Notes under the pieces: generated by a model
Database searches by the model: none
What the model was told of the DNA's origin: nothing
What the model saw: only the letters and a program-made list of their open reading frames with translations
Source of the DNA: Chitinophagales bacterium
GTDB taxonomy: Bacteria; Bacteroidota; Bacteroidia; Chitinophagales; LD1
Assembly (NCBI GenBank): GCA_019638515.1
Contig: JAHBTS010000004.1
Coordinates: forward strand, 62,001 to 126,000
DNA: 64,000 bases
Reading direction: 5' to 3'
In this document: piece after piece, positions 52,912 to 61,300 of the stretch
Layout: every line of letters starts with the position of its first letter
Numbering within the stretch: position 1 is the first letter of the stretch
Program-made: the position numbers and the translations under genes

Positions 52912-53745
52912 GTGCGTAAGCGGTGGGTACTTGGTAGTTTAGCAATAGTATATGGCTTAGCCATTGTGTTTTTACACGATTGGTTTGTGCAGCTTTCTAT
53001 CAAAGTAATGAATCATTTTTCGCTGCTGGTTTACAATGTATTGGTTCGCAATTTTTCGCTTGCAATTGGTGCGTTGGTATTGGGTTTTTGCTCATGGAAA
53101 GTATTTCTGAATAAAAGATTCGACTTACTTTTCTTTTTATTCATACTGCTGGCTCTACTGGTTTTGCATTGGCTCTTTTTGTTTGAAATGAATATTGAAA
53201 TTATTCATGCTTTAGAGTTTGGTTTGCTGGCGCTGCTGTTATATGGAGCAACTTGCAATGCGGGTGCTGCAGTAATTTTATGTCTGCCGTTTATGCTTAT
53301 AGATGAATGGGTTCAATATTCTTTGCTGTATGGAAACTATAATAAATACTATGAATTCAACGATTTGGTGTTAGACATTTTAGGTGCAGGGCTTGCCATT
53401 CTTGTTCTTAAGATTATTGAAAAAGAAAGAAAAACCGTGTTGCTCCCTTTTTGGAAACGAAATGAATATCGCGTACTTTTTGTGTTGCTAATATTTTTTT
53501 GTGTATTGGTGCTGAGCGGAGTTCTTGCTGCGCACCAGAGCCAAGTAAACACCTATACTATTTTTACTTTAAGCCGAATAGACGCTCCGGAACTCTTTTG
53601 GCAAACTCATGCTTTTACCGGAGCAAAATACCATATTCTAGCACCTTTGCCGGGTGCCTTTATTATGTTTGTATTGTGTGTGCTGCTTGGGTGTATAGAT
53701 TATTCCTTTATTCAAAAACGGCCAAAGGATCGCCATCTAAAATAG
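52912..53745 (+). CDS. Polytopic membrane protein, possibly VanZ-like
   Basis: Protein of 277 residues from a GTG at 52912. About seven hydrophobic segments; one membrane-proximal stretch (IDEWVQYSL, then YYEFNDLVLDILGAGLAIL) has the D-x-x-x-N-x-x-G-x-x-x-G character of VanZ-like proteins, which handle teicoplanin resistance in Gram-positives but are of unknown role elsewhere. The assignment is weak. Its 3' end overlaps the opposing phosphatidylserine decarboxylase-like gene by 38 bp. Confidence 0.6.
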   Translation: MRKRWVLGSLAIVYGLAIVFLHDWFVQLSIKVMNHFSLLVYNVLVRNFSLAIGALVLGFCSWKVFLNKRFDLLFFLFILLALLVLHWLFLFEMNIEIIHALEFGLLALLLYGATCNAGAAVILCLPFMLIDEWVQYSLLYGNYNKYYEFNDLVLDILGAGLAILVLKIIEKERKTVLLPFWKRNEYRVLFVLLIFFCVLVLSGVLAAHQSQVNTYTIFTLSRIDAPELFWQTHAFTGAKYHILAPLPGAFIMFVLCVLLGCIDYSFIQKRPKDRHLK

Positions 53746-54343
53746 TTTGACCGGGTTGCACCAAAGGTTTCACGCCCTTAGGCAACACCACGGTAACTTG
53801 GCTGCCCAATTTTATTAATCCAACTACTTCTCCTTTTTTAACTTGCTGCTCGGGCTTCACAAAATCTTCAATTCTGCGGGCAAGCAATCCTGCAATTTGA
53901 ATGATTTTTATGCGCTTTCCTGCGGGCGACTCAAACAGTATTTCGTTGTGCTCATTTTCGAAGCGGATGCCAAATGGATTATCGTTTGCCACCGCATTAT
54001 TAAATTTTCCGGCTGTGTAGCGGTGCATAGCAATTTTTGAAGTAAGCGGTGCGCGTTGGTAATGTACATTGGTTACGTTCATTACTATAGAAATAATGGT
54101 GCCGGCTGTGTCCACATCTTTTGTCCACACATCTATAACACCATATTTTCCTTTGTGAACTTCAATAAAACTATCGTTGTAAGCCGAAACGCTTGCCACC
54201 AAACCATTTGCCGGAGACACAATGGTGTTTTCATTTGTGTTGAAAGTTCTTTCGGGCAAGCGCAAAAACCAAAACCGATAATATGCTAAAAGCAACAATA
54301 GAATAATGCTCAGCGAATAGAGTGTGTATTTTATATATTTCAT
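53708..54343 (-). CDS. Phosphatidylserine decarboxylase-family protein
   Basis: Protein of 211 residues with one N-terminal helix and a PSD-like core. VSPANGLVASV, HYQRAPLTSKI and GLIKLGSQVTVVLP are conserved; the LGS in the last is where the proenzyme cleaves itself to form the pyruvoyl group, as in the short archaeal-type decarboxylases. It would make phosphatidylethanolamine from phosphatidylserine in the inner membrane. No phosphatidylserine synthase gene is adjacent. It follows the L,D-transpeptidase gene by 11 bp. Confidence 0.85.
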   Translation of the reverse strand: MKYIKYTLYSLSIILLLLLAYYRFWFLRLPERTFNTNENTIVSPANGLVASVSAYNDSFIEVHKGKYGVIDVWTKDVDTAGTIISIVMNVTNVHYQRAPLTSKIAMHRYTAGKFNNAVANDNPFGIRFENEHNEILFESPAGKRIKIIQIAGLLARRIEDFVKPEQQVKKGEVVGLIKLGSQVTVVLPKGVKPLVQPGQTILDGDPLAVFE

Positions 54344-54354
54344 GTTGTTTGCTG

Positions 54355-55083
54355 TTATGGTTTAGCCACTATGTACTTACCATCTTCGGTTACAAAGAAG
54401 GTGCTTATTTTCTTTTCTTCTTCAAAGTTTTTATACATGGGCTGGAGTGTTTCCCAAAAATGTTTCACTTCTCCTTTTTCGTGTAAAGAATACTGGCTCA
54501 TATTTTGGGTGTTCATTTTAAATGGAAAAATATGTACCGGAATTTGCTGTTGCCCCGCTGCTTTTGCCAATAATGCCACGCAATAAATTTCTTCGATAGG
54601 CAAATCTTCCATTGCAAGGCAACCAATGCTCATACACTTTCCGTGAATATAAATATCGCCCCCGCGAGGTGGCTTGTTTACTATGGCATCGCGCTTATTG
54701 GGATAGTTTAATCCTAGCGACAATAAAAAATTACTGGCTGGATTAAATACATTTATTTCATAAAAACCTTCCGGCACTTGCCTATCGCCTTGTTTCTTTT
54801 TGGGACCCAATTCTCCCGATGCTTGGCATATTGGAAAGGTGTCGTACAGCACATATTGGCTGCCAACCAATTTCCAAACTTCTAATAATTTTTCTTGCTT
54901 AAATGCCCGCAAATAAATTTCATCGAATTTATCGCTGCCAACTTTAGCACACTGGTCTTCTATTCTTTCAATATGCCTATCCATTGCGGCATCTACGCGA
55001 CTAAAAGAAAGTTGGCGCTCCAAAAAACTTGTATCGCGTACCATAGCATTCATCAATAAAAAAGAAAACCCTAATACAAACAT
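54355..55083 (-). CDS. YafK-type L,D-transpeptidase family protein
   Basis: Protein of 242 residues with a short hydrophobic N-terminus (MFVLGFSFLLMNAM) that may act as a signal anchor. The catalytic domain has GELGPKKKQGDRQVPEGFYEI, here as GELGPKKKQGDRQ and VPEGFYEINVF. The active-site stretch IHGKCMSIGCLAM supplies the histidine and cysteine (H-G-x-x-x-S-x-G-C). Members cut or form cross-links between peptidoglycan and outer-membrane lipoprotein, or act as DpaA-like hydrolases. Encoded just before the PSD-like gene in one unit, both concern the envelope. Confidence 0.85.
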   Translation of the reverse strand: MFVLGFSFLLMNAMVRDTSFLERQLSFSRVDAAMDRHIERIEDQCAKVGSDKFDEIYLRAFKQEKLLEVWKLVGSQYVLYDTFPICQASGELGPKKKQGDRQVPEGFYEINVFNPASNFLLSLGLNYPNKRDAIVNKPPRGGDIYIHGKCMSIGCLAMEDLPIEEIYCVALLAKAAGQQQIPVHIFPFKMNTQNMSQYSLHEKGEVKHFWETLQPMYKNFEEEKKISTFFVTEDGKYIVAKP

Positions 55084-55286
55084 GTATAAAACTCAAAGTT
55101 AAAAACCATTACCGGCTTGCTGAAACAGAAAACAAACAAATCAATTTTGTGCAATAGTTTTTCTCATTTTTTATTTCGCTGCCTCTTTTACAAAAGGAAT
55201 ACCACCATACAACGTTGCCGTACTTTATTCAATTGTATTCAAAAAAAAATTTTTGCTTTTATAGCTTTTCTGGTGAGTGTCGGCTG

Positions 55287-56291
55287 CTACTTAACGGTGC
55301 TTACGGCACACCTAAACCCAACGTGCATATAGGTTTGAGCAGGAGGGGCTTTCATTCGAGCCGTGGGGCGATAGCCGCTGCAATAACTTTCGTTGCACAA
55401 AAAAGAGCCGCCTCGTATTACTCTTTTGGGTATAAATGGTTCTTGCGGATCGTAACTCTTGGTTGGCGAGGTGGGCAATTCGTTTAGCGAATCGCTGCTG
55501 AGGTATTGATAGTATTGTGCGTGATAATAATCGCTGCACCATTCCCAAACATTGCCTTGCAAATTGTAAATGCCTATGGCGTTTGGTTCAAAGCTTTTTA
55601 CCGGAGCCATAAACTCTGCCCCATCTTCTGCTGTGTTCTTTTCAGGGAAATTTCCCTGAAAAATATTCATTGGCTGCCGGATTTTTAAACCCCTTACGGC
55701 TGCATACTCCCATTCACTTTCTGTGGGCAGGCGTTTCCCTTTCCAAGTGCAATAATTTACTGCATCGAACCAACTTATGTGCACTGCCGGAAGCTGGCTG
55801 CTTACCTGCTTTTTTGCTTGTGAAAGTGGTTGCTTCCACGATTTGTTTTTCTCTTCTTTCCACCAAGGCAGTTGCGCTTCGCCTATGGCGCTTTTGGTGG
55901 TGTAATAAAATACAAGCGATGTGCCTCGCTTTTCGGCAGTAGTAATATAGCCTGTGGCTTCGGTAAAGGCTTTAAAATCGGCAATTGAAACTTCGGCAGA
56001 ATCTATAAAAAAGCTGTTTACCTTTTGTAGGTGTGGCGGTTGTTCATCTTTATTTTGAAGCATTTTGTTTGCTTCGCTTCCCATTAAAAAATTTCCTCCC
56101 AATATATGCACCATATGATTGGTATCGGCTATAACTGAAGGAAAAGAAAGTATGGTATCGTTTGTAATATATGCTGCTGCCTGCGGCAATAAATTATTGC
56201 ACTGCTGCTGTTTACGAGCGTTGCAACTGCTTATACATAACCAATAAAAAACAGGTAATAAATATCTGATATTGAAGCGGCTAAATAGCAT
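55287..56291 (-). CDS. Formylglycine-generating enzyme (SUMF1 family), sulfatase-activating
   Basis: Oxidises the active-site cysteine of sulfatases to formylglycine. Start chosen at ATG 56291 (MLFSRFNIRYLLPVFYWLCI, a lipoprotein-like signal with C in ISSCN); an ATG at 56312 is also in frame. The protein has 334 residues. NFLMGSEANK, the central SWFDAVNYCTWKGKRLPTES split as SWFDAVNYCTW and KGKRLPTESEWEYA, and NVWEWCSDYY are family segments. RGGSFLCNESYCSGYRP holds the two copper-binding catalytic cysteines. It overlaps the 3' end of the sulfatase gene, so the two are co-translated. Confidence 0.93.
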   Translation of the reverse strand: MLFSRFNIRYLLPVFYWLCISSCNARKQQQCNNLLPQAAAYITNDTILSFPSVIADTNHMVHILGGNFLMGSEANKMLQNKDEQPPHLQKVNSFFIDSAEVSIADFKAFTEATGYITTAEKRGTSLVFYYTTKSAIGEAQLPWWKEEKNKSWKQPLSQAKKQVSSQLPAVHISWFDAVNYCTWKGKRLPTESEWEYAAVRGLKIRQPMNIFQGNFPEKNTAEDGAEFMAPVKSFEPNAIGIYNLQGNVWEWCSDYYHAQYYQYLSSDSLNELPTSPTKSYDPQEPFIPKRVIRGGSFLCNESYCSGYRPTARMKAPPAQTYMHVGFRCAVSTVK

Positions 56292-57816
56292 ATATAAACT
56301 GCTCGCCATCAATTATTACTTTATAGTTCATTACAAAGGGCCAGCGTGGTTTTTCCATTTCGCTATCCCACTCTTCGAGTTCATCGAATAATTCATCTAT
56401 TACTTTTGGGTACTTGCTTCGTATATTTTCCATTTCAAACTTATCGTTGCTTAAATTGTAAAGATGCAGCACCATGTTGCGGTCGTCCACAATCATCTTC
56501 CAATCTCCTTTTCTAATGGCGCGGTTGTAGCCCGACCTCCAAAAGAGCGCTTTGTGTGGCTCGCCTTTTTCTTCACCAAAAATATACGGTAAAAGGTTTA
56601 CGCCATCGGGCTTGGCATAATCGGGAATTTGCAACCCGGCAGCTGCCGATACGGTTGGAAAAACATCGAGCAAACTTACAGGTTGATTTACTACCGTTTG
56701 TGGTTTAATTTTTCCCTTCCACTGCATAACAAATGGAATATTGATGCCGCCTTCAAACAGTGTGAATTTTCCTCCTTTTAGTGGGCTGTTATCCGGTGTG
56801 CCCATGTAGGTTGCAGCTCCATTGTCGCTAGCAAAAATAATGATGGTATTTTCTTCTAACCCAATTTTGCGTACTTGGTTTCTAATGCTTCCTACGGCTT
56901 CGTCCAAAGCAACTATCATAGAAAAATATACGCGCTTATTGTGGTCTTTTATGTGCGATAGTTGGTTGTATATTTTTTGCGGAGCTTGAAACGGTGTGTG
57001 TGGAGCATTAAACGGCACATATAAAAAAAATGGCTGTGCTTTATTTTCTTCAATAAACTTATTGGCTTCTTCGGCAAAGCGGTAGGTAATATATTCTTTC
57101 TCTTCTACAACTTTTCCGTTTTGGCGAATGGCGCAAAAGCGACTTCTACCTTGATTCCAAATATGGCGATCGGTAAACTCTTTTGTTTTGGCATTTACTA
57201 TTTCGTGGTTGCTTTTTGGGGCATACAAAGAAAACGCTTCAGTAAACCCATAAAAATAATCGAACCCGCGATTGTTGGGCAAGTTGGGTTCGTGATAGCC
57301 CAAATGCCATTTGCCCACCATGCCTGTGCTATAACCATTGGCTTTAAAAAACTCGGCTATGGTTTTTTGTGCGTGTGGAATGCCCTCTTGCCGAGCTTCT
57401 TGCCGCGAAGGTAATTCTTGCCCGCGCTCCATTTGCCATGCTTCTTCTTTGCGCATAAACATTTTGTAAAACGAACGGATAAAAAAACTGCGCGGATACT
57501 TTTTGTGTGGCTGAAATTCAAACCCAAATCGCTGCTGGTAACTTCCGGTGAGCAAGCCTGCCCGCGATGGAGCGCAAATAGCTGCAGAGGCATAGCCATC
57601 ATTAAAAATACACCCGTTTAAGGCAATGCTGTCTATATTGGGTGTTGCTACATGTATGCCGCCATATGCAGAAACATCAAACTTTCCCAGGTCATCGGCA
57701 AGTATTACAATTACATTTGGCGGATTTGTATTGGCTTTCTTTTCTTTAAAAGAAATGAGTGCCAACGAAAAAAATACAATGGCAAAAACTGAAATAAAAA
57801 GTACCGTTTTGTTCAT
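56281..57816 (-). CDS. Sulfatase (formylglycine-dependent, type I)
   Basis: Protein of 511 residues from ATG 57816, which starts a clean signal peptide (MNKTVLFISVFAIVFFSLALI); an ATG at 57867 would lie upstream of the likely promoter. The metal-binding ILADDLG is at the N-terminus. The modified cysteine is in CAPSRAGLLTG (C-x-P-S-R), followed by GKWHLGY and later SDNGA. The mature protein is probably periplasmic or surface-bound and hydrolyses sulfate esters of glycans or small molecules. It is paired with its maturase, encoded right after it. Substrate not readable. Confidence 0.93.
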   Translation of the reverse strand: MNKTVLFISVFAIVFFSLALISFKEKKANTNPPNVIVILADDLGKFDVSAYGGIHVATPNIDSIALNGCIFNDGYASAAICAPSRAGLLTGSYQQRFGFEFQPHKKYPRSFFIRSFYKMFMRKEEAWQMERGQELPSRQEARQEGIPHAQKTIAEFFKANGYSTGMVGKWHLGYHEPNLPNNRGFDYFYGFTEAFSLYAPKSNHEIVNAKTKEFTDRHIWNQGRSRFCAIRQNGKVVEEKEYITYRFAEEANKFIEENKAQPFFLYVPFNAPHTPFQAPQKIYNQLSHIKDHNKRVYFSMIVALDEAVGSIRNQVRKIGLEENTIIIFASDNGAATYMGTPDNSPLKGGKFTLFEGGINIPFVMQWKGKIKPQTVVNQPVSLLDVFPTVSAAAGLQIPDYAKPDGVNLLPYIFGEEKGEPHKALFWRSGYNRAIRKGDWKMIVDDRNMVLHLYNLSNDKFEMENIRSKYPKVIDELFDELEEWDSEMEKPRWPFVMNYKVIIDGEQFIYAI

Positions 57817-57835
57817 GTCCGTGTGTCTGTATTTC

Positions 57836-57868
57836 CAAATGTATAAAACTTTTTGAGCTAAGAACAAG
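57836..57868 (-). promoter_or_regulatory. Possible promoter of the sulfatase-maturase operon
   Basis: Minus strand TACATTTG at 57836-57843 matches the -7 consensus, with a CTTG (57865-57868) 21 bp upstream as an imperfect -33. It supports translation from 57816. Confidence 0.45.
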
Positions 57869-57929
57869 GAAGGTTTAACGGCATACTTTTTAAGCGGTTA
57901 TGAAAAAACTCTGCCTATGTTTGCCACGT

Positions 57930-58376
57930 ATGGAAAGTTTAAATCCAAATTTTAAAAACTATGTACAGCAACGCATTGCTGCCAATAAATTTATGCCCTT
58001 TTTAGGGTTCGAGATTACCGACATCGAAGCCGGAGAAATTAACGGTGTGCTAGCTTTTAAAGAGCACCACCAACAGCAAAACGGATACTTACACGGAGGC
58101 ATTACCTCGGCAATTTTAGATATGGTAGAAGGCTTTGCTGCATACAGCTTGGTACGCGAAGGCGATTTGGTATTTACGGTTGAAGCAAAAATTTCGTACT
58201 TGAATCGCGGTATGGGCGATGTGTTTTTTGCTAAAGGCTGGGTAATAAAGCCGGGCAAACGTTTTCACTTCTGCGAAGGCGAAATTTGGTATCTCGACCC
58301 ACAAACCAACGAAAAAATATTGGTTGCAAAAGGATCTGCCACCATGGCTGTATTGCCCAAAGAAGCTATAAAATAA
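57930..58376 (+). CDS. PaaI-like hotdog-fold thioesterase
   Basis: Protein of 148 residues from ATG 57930 (a further in-frame ATG at 57900 adds ten residues, KKLCLCLPR). Hotdog fold with the signature HGGITSAILDMVEGFAAYS (GYLHGG, with an acidic residue in the central helix), as in the PaaI group that hydrolyses acyl-CoA or aryl-CoA thioesters. It may be linked with PaaD-type metabolism, but there is no nearby evidence. It converges on the giant adhesin with 12 bp between stops. Confidence 0.85.
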   Translation: MESLNPNFKNYVQQRIAANKFMPFLGFEITDIEAGEINGVLAFKEHHQQQNGYLHGGITSAILDMVEGFAAYSLVREGDLVFTVEAKISYLNRGMGDVFFAKGWVIKPGKRFHFCEGEIWYLDPQTNEKILVAKGSATMAVLPKEAIK

Positions 58377-58388
58377 ACCCCTTTTCTA

Positions 58389-61300
58389 TTACTCTAAAAT
58401 TGTAATAGAACCTTTATAGCTATTGTTGCTGTGGTTGTCTATAAATACATATTTTATAGTATAAACATACACGCCCACAGGTAGCTTTTTGCCTCCGCCA
58501 TGTCCGTCCCAACGGAAATTCACATCATCGCTTTCGTACACCTTTTCGCCCCAGCGGTTATATACTTTTAAATCAAAGGTTTTTACCGCTTTTAAGTTTC
58601 CATAAACTTGTAAATAATCGTTTACACCATCGTTGTTTGGCGAAAATGCATTGGGCACATAAACCGTGTAATCCGGCACCACTACCGCTGTAATTTCAGA
58701 AGAGCCACTACAACCCAAACTGGTTGAAACAAACACTGTGTACGTAACGGTGTTTACTCCGTCAAACACCGGATTGTCGCAAGTGCTGCAACTCAAACCT
58801 GTTGAAGGAATCCATGTATAGTTTATAGTTCCCGATTGGTTGGTAGTAACATTCAACTGTACCGGAACGCCCAATGGTGTTTGAGTTGGGCTTGGCAATG
58901 CTGTTACCATTAGAGAATCTGGCTCTACTACTACTGTCGAAGTTGTGGTGCTGCAATTATTTTGGTCTGTAACTGTAAGCGAATAGCTTCCTGCAACCAA
59001 ATTAGAGAATAATCCAGAAACATTGTTTTCACCCGTACTAAACTTAAAGTTATATCCCGGAGAACCACCCGCGGCTATTGCTTGAACAGAACCATCGGAA
59101 TATTTATGGCAAGTAACATCTGTAATAGTAGTAGTAACGGTTATTTCTGTTGGCGATGTAATGGTTAGAAACGACATTGCCGTACATCCATTAGCATCGG
59201 TTGCTACCACACTATATGAATCTGCAGGTAAATTAGAAAAACTTCCACTTTGCGAAGGAAGACTGCCTACAGCATTTCCCGTAGCTACATAGTTAAAAAC
59301 TGAATTTCCTCCGGTAGCAACCGCAGTAATAGCACCGTCTGTTAAGCCAAAACAACTCACATTGGTTGCTGTTGTTGTTAGCGATACAGCTAATGGCTCT
59401 GCCACCACTGCAGTAACCGTTTTTGAACAATTATTTGCATCGCTCACTACTACTACATAAGTGCCTGCTGCTAAGTTGCTTGCGGTGTTGCTGCTGCTTA
59501 TGTTGGGTTGCCATTGGTACGAGAGCGAACCTGTACCTCCGGAAGCATTTACATCTACACTTCCTGTTGCTGTACCAAAACAAATGGCATCTGCATGTGT
59601 TTCGGTTGCTACAATTTCTGTTGGTTCGTTTATTGTAACTGTTCCTGTTTGTTTACAGCCTTCTGCTGAAGTGGCAGTTACCGAATGTGTGCCCGCCACC
59701 AATGCGGCTGTGGCAGTTGTAGATACAGATGCACTCCACACAAAAGAATATGGAGCCGTGCCCACTGCCGGAGTTGCAGTAGCGCTACCGGATGCTCCGA
59801 AACAAGTAGCATCTGTTCCCGCAACGGTTAATGGAACTGCTGCCGGTTCAGTAATTGTAACCGCAACCGTTGCAGTACAATTGTTGGCGTCTGTTACAGT
59901 AACGTTGTAATTGCCTGCAGTAAGGTTTGTTCTGTTTTGTGTTGCTACTCCTCCGCCCCAATCAAAAGTATATGGCGTAGTACCTCCGGTTACTGTTAAT
60001 GTAATGCTACCGTCTGTATTACCATTACAAGAAGCATCTGTATGAACTTCTGTTGCTGCCAATTGTGTTGGTTCTACAATTGTTTCAGAAAGGCTTGCCG
60101 AGCAATTGTTTGAGTCTGTTAATACACCCGCATAAGTATTGGGAGCAAGGTTTGGTATAGTTGAACTGCCGGCCGGCACTGCGTTTCCTAAAAATGAATA
60201 TGGTGCTGTACCCCCTGAAACATTTATGGTAATTGAACCATTATTCAATCCGAAACAAGTTACATCGGTATGTGAAGTTGTAGCTACTAATGCGGCAGGT
60301 TCAGTTATAGCAACACACAATGTTGCGGTACAGGTGTTAGCATCTGTTGCGGTAACACAATAGTTTCCAGCTGCTTTTCCGGTTATATCTTCTGAAACTT
60401 CGCTTGAACTCCACAAGTAAGTAATTGTGCCAATACCGCCATTGGTAACCACATCTATACTTCCCGTATTTTGCCCATTACAACCAACATTGGTATGCGT
60501 TTCTGCTAAAGCAAAAACCCCAGGCTCGGTGATAGTAGCACTTATAGTAGCTGTGCAATTATTTGCATCTGTTACTGTAACACTATAACTTCCGGCTACT
60601 ATGTTGGTGCGGTCTTCCGTTAATACCCCATCATTCCATGCAAATGAATATGGTGTAGTTCCTCCACTTGCCGTAATATCTATGCCTCCGCTGCTTTGTC
60701 CGTTACAGCCAACATTGGTGTGGGTTTCCGCAAGACTTAACACGGCTGGCTCGGTAATAACTTCCGAAACTGCAAAAGTACAGCCATTACTGTCTATTAT
60801 GTTTCCTGCATACGTGTTTGGCGCTAAGCTTGGTATGGTGATTGTTCCGGCAGGAAGTGGATTTCCGAGGAAGGTATAAGGCGGTGTGCCTCCGCTTGTG
60901 GTAACGGTTATAGTGCCATCATTTAAACCATTGCACGTAACATCGGTGTGGGAAGTGCTGGCTGTTAAAGCAGAATCGGGCTGCTCTATGGTATCTCCAC
61001 CTACGGTTCTGCAATTATGTGCATCGGTAATTGTATAAAAGTAGATGCCAGAAGCCAAATTGGTTGGGTTGGTTCCGGTAAGTCCCGGCTGAGACCAAGC
61101 AATATTATATCCGGGTACACCTCCGGTAATACTTACATTAAAACTACCTGTAGATTGCCCAAAACATTTTACATCTTCTCTTACAAATGTTTGACTCAAA
61201 ACAGGATTAGTGGTTATAGTAGCTGTTCCTGTTGTGGTACACGCATTTAAGTCTGTAACAGTAAGCGTATAAGTACCACTTCTAATATTCAAATTACTAT

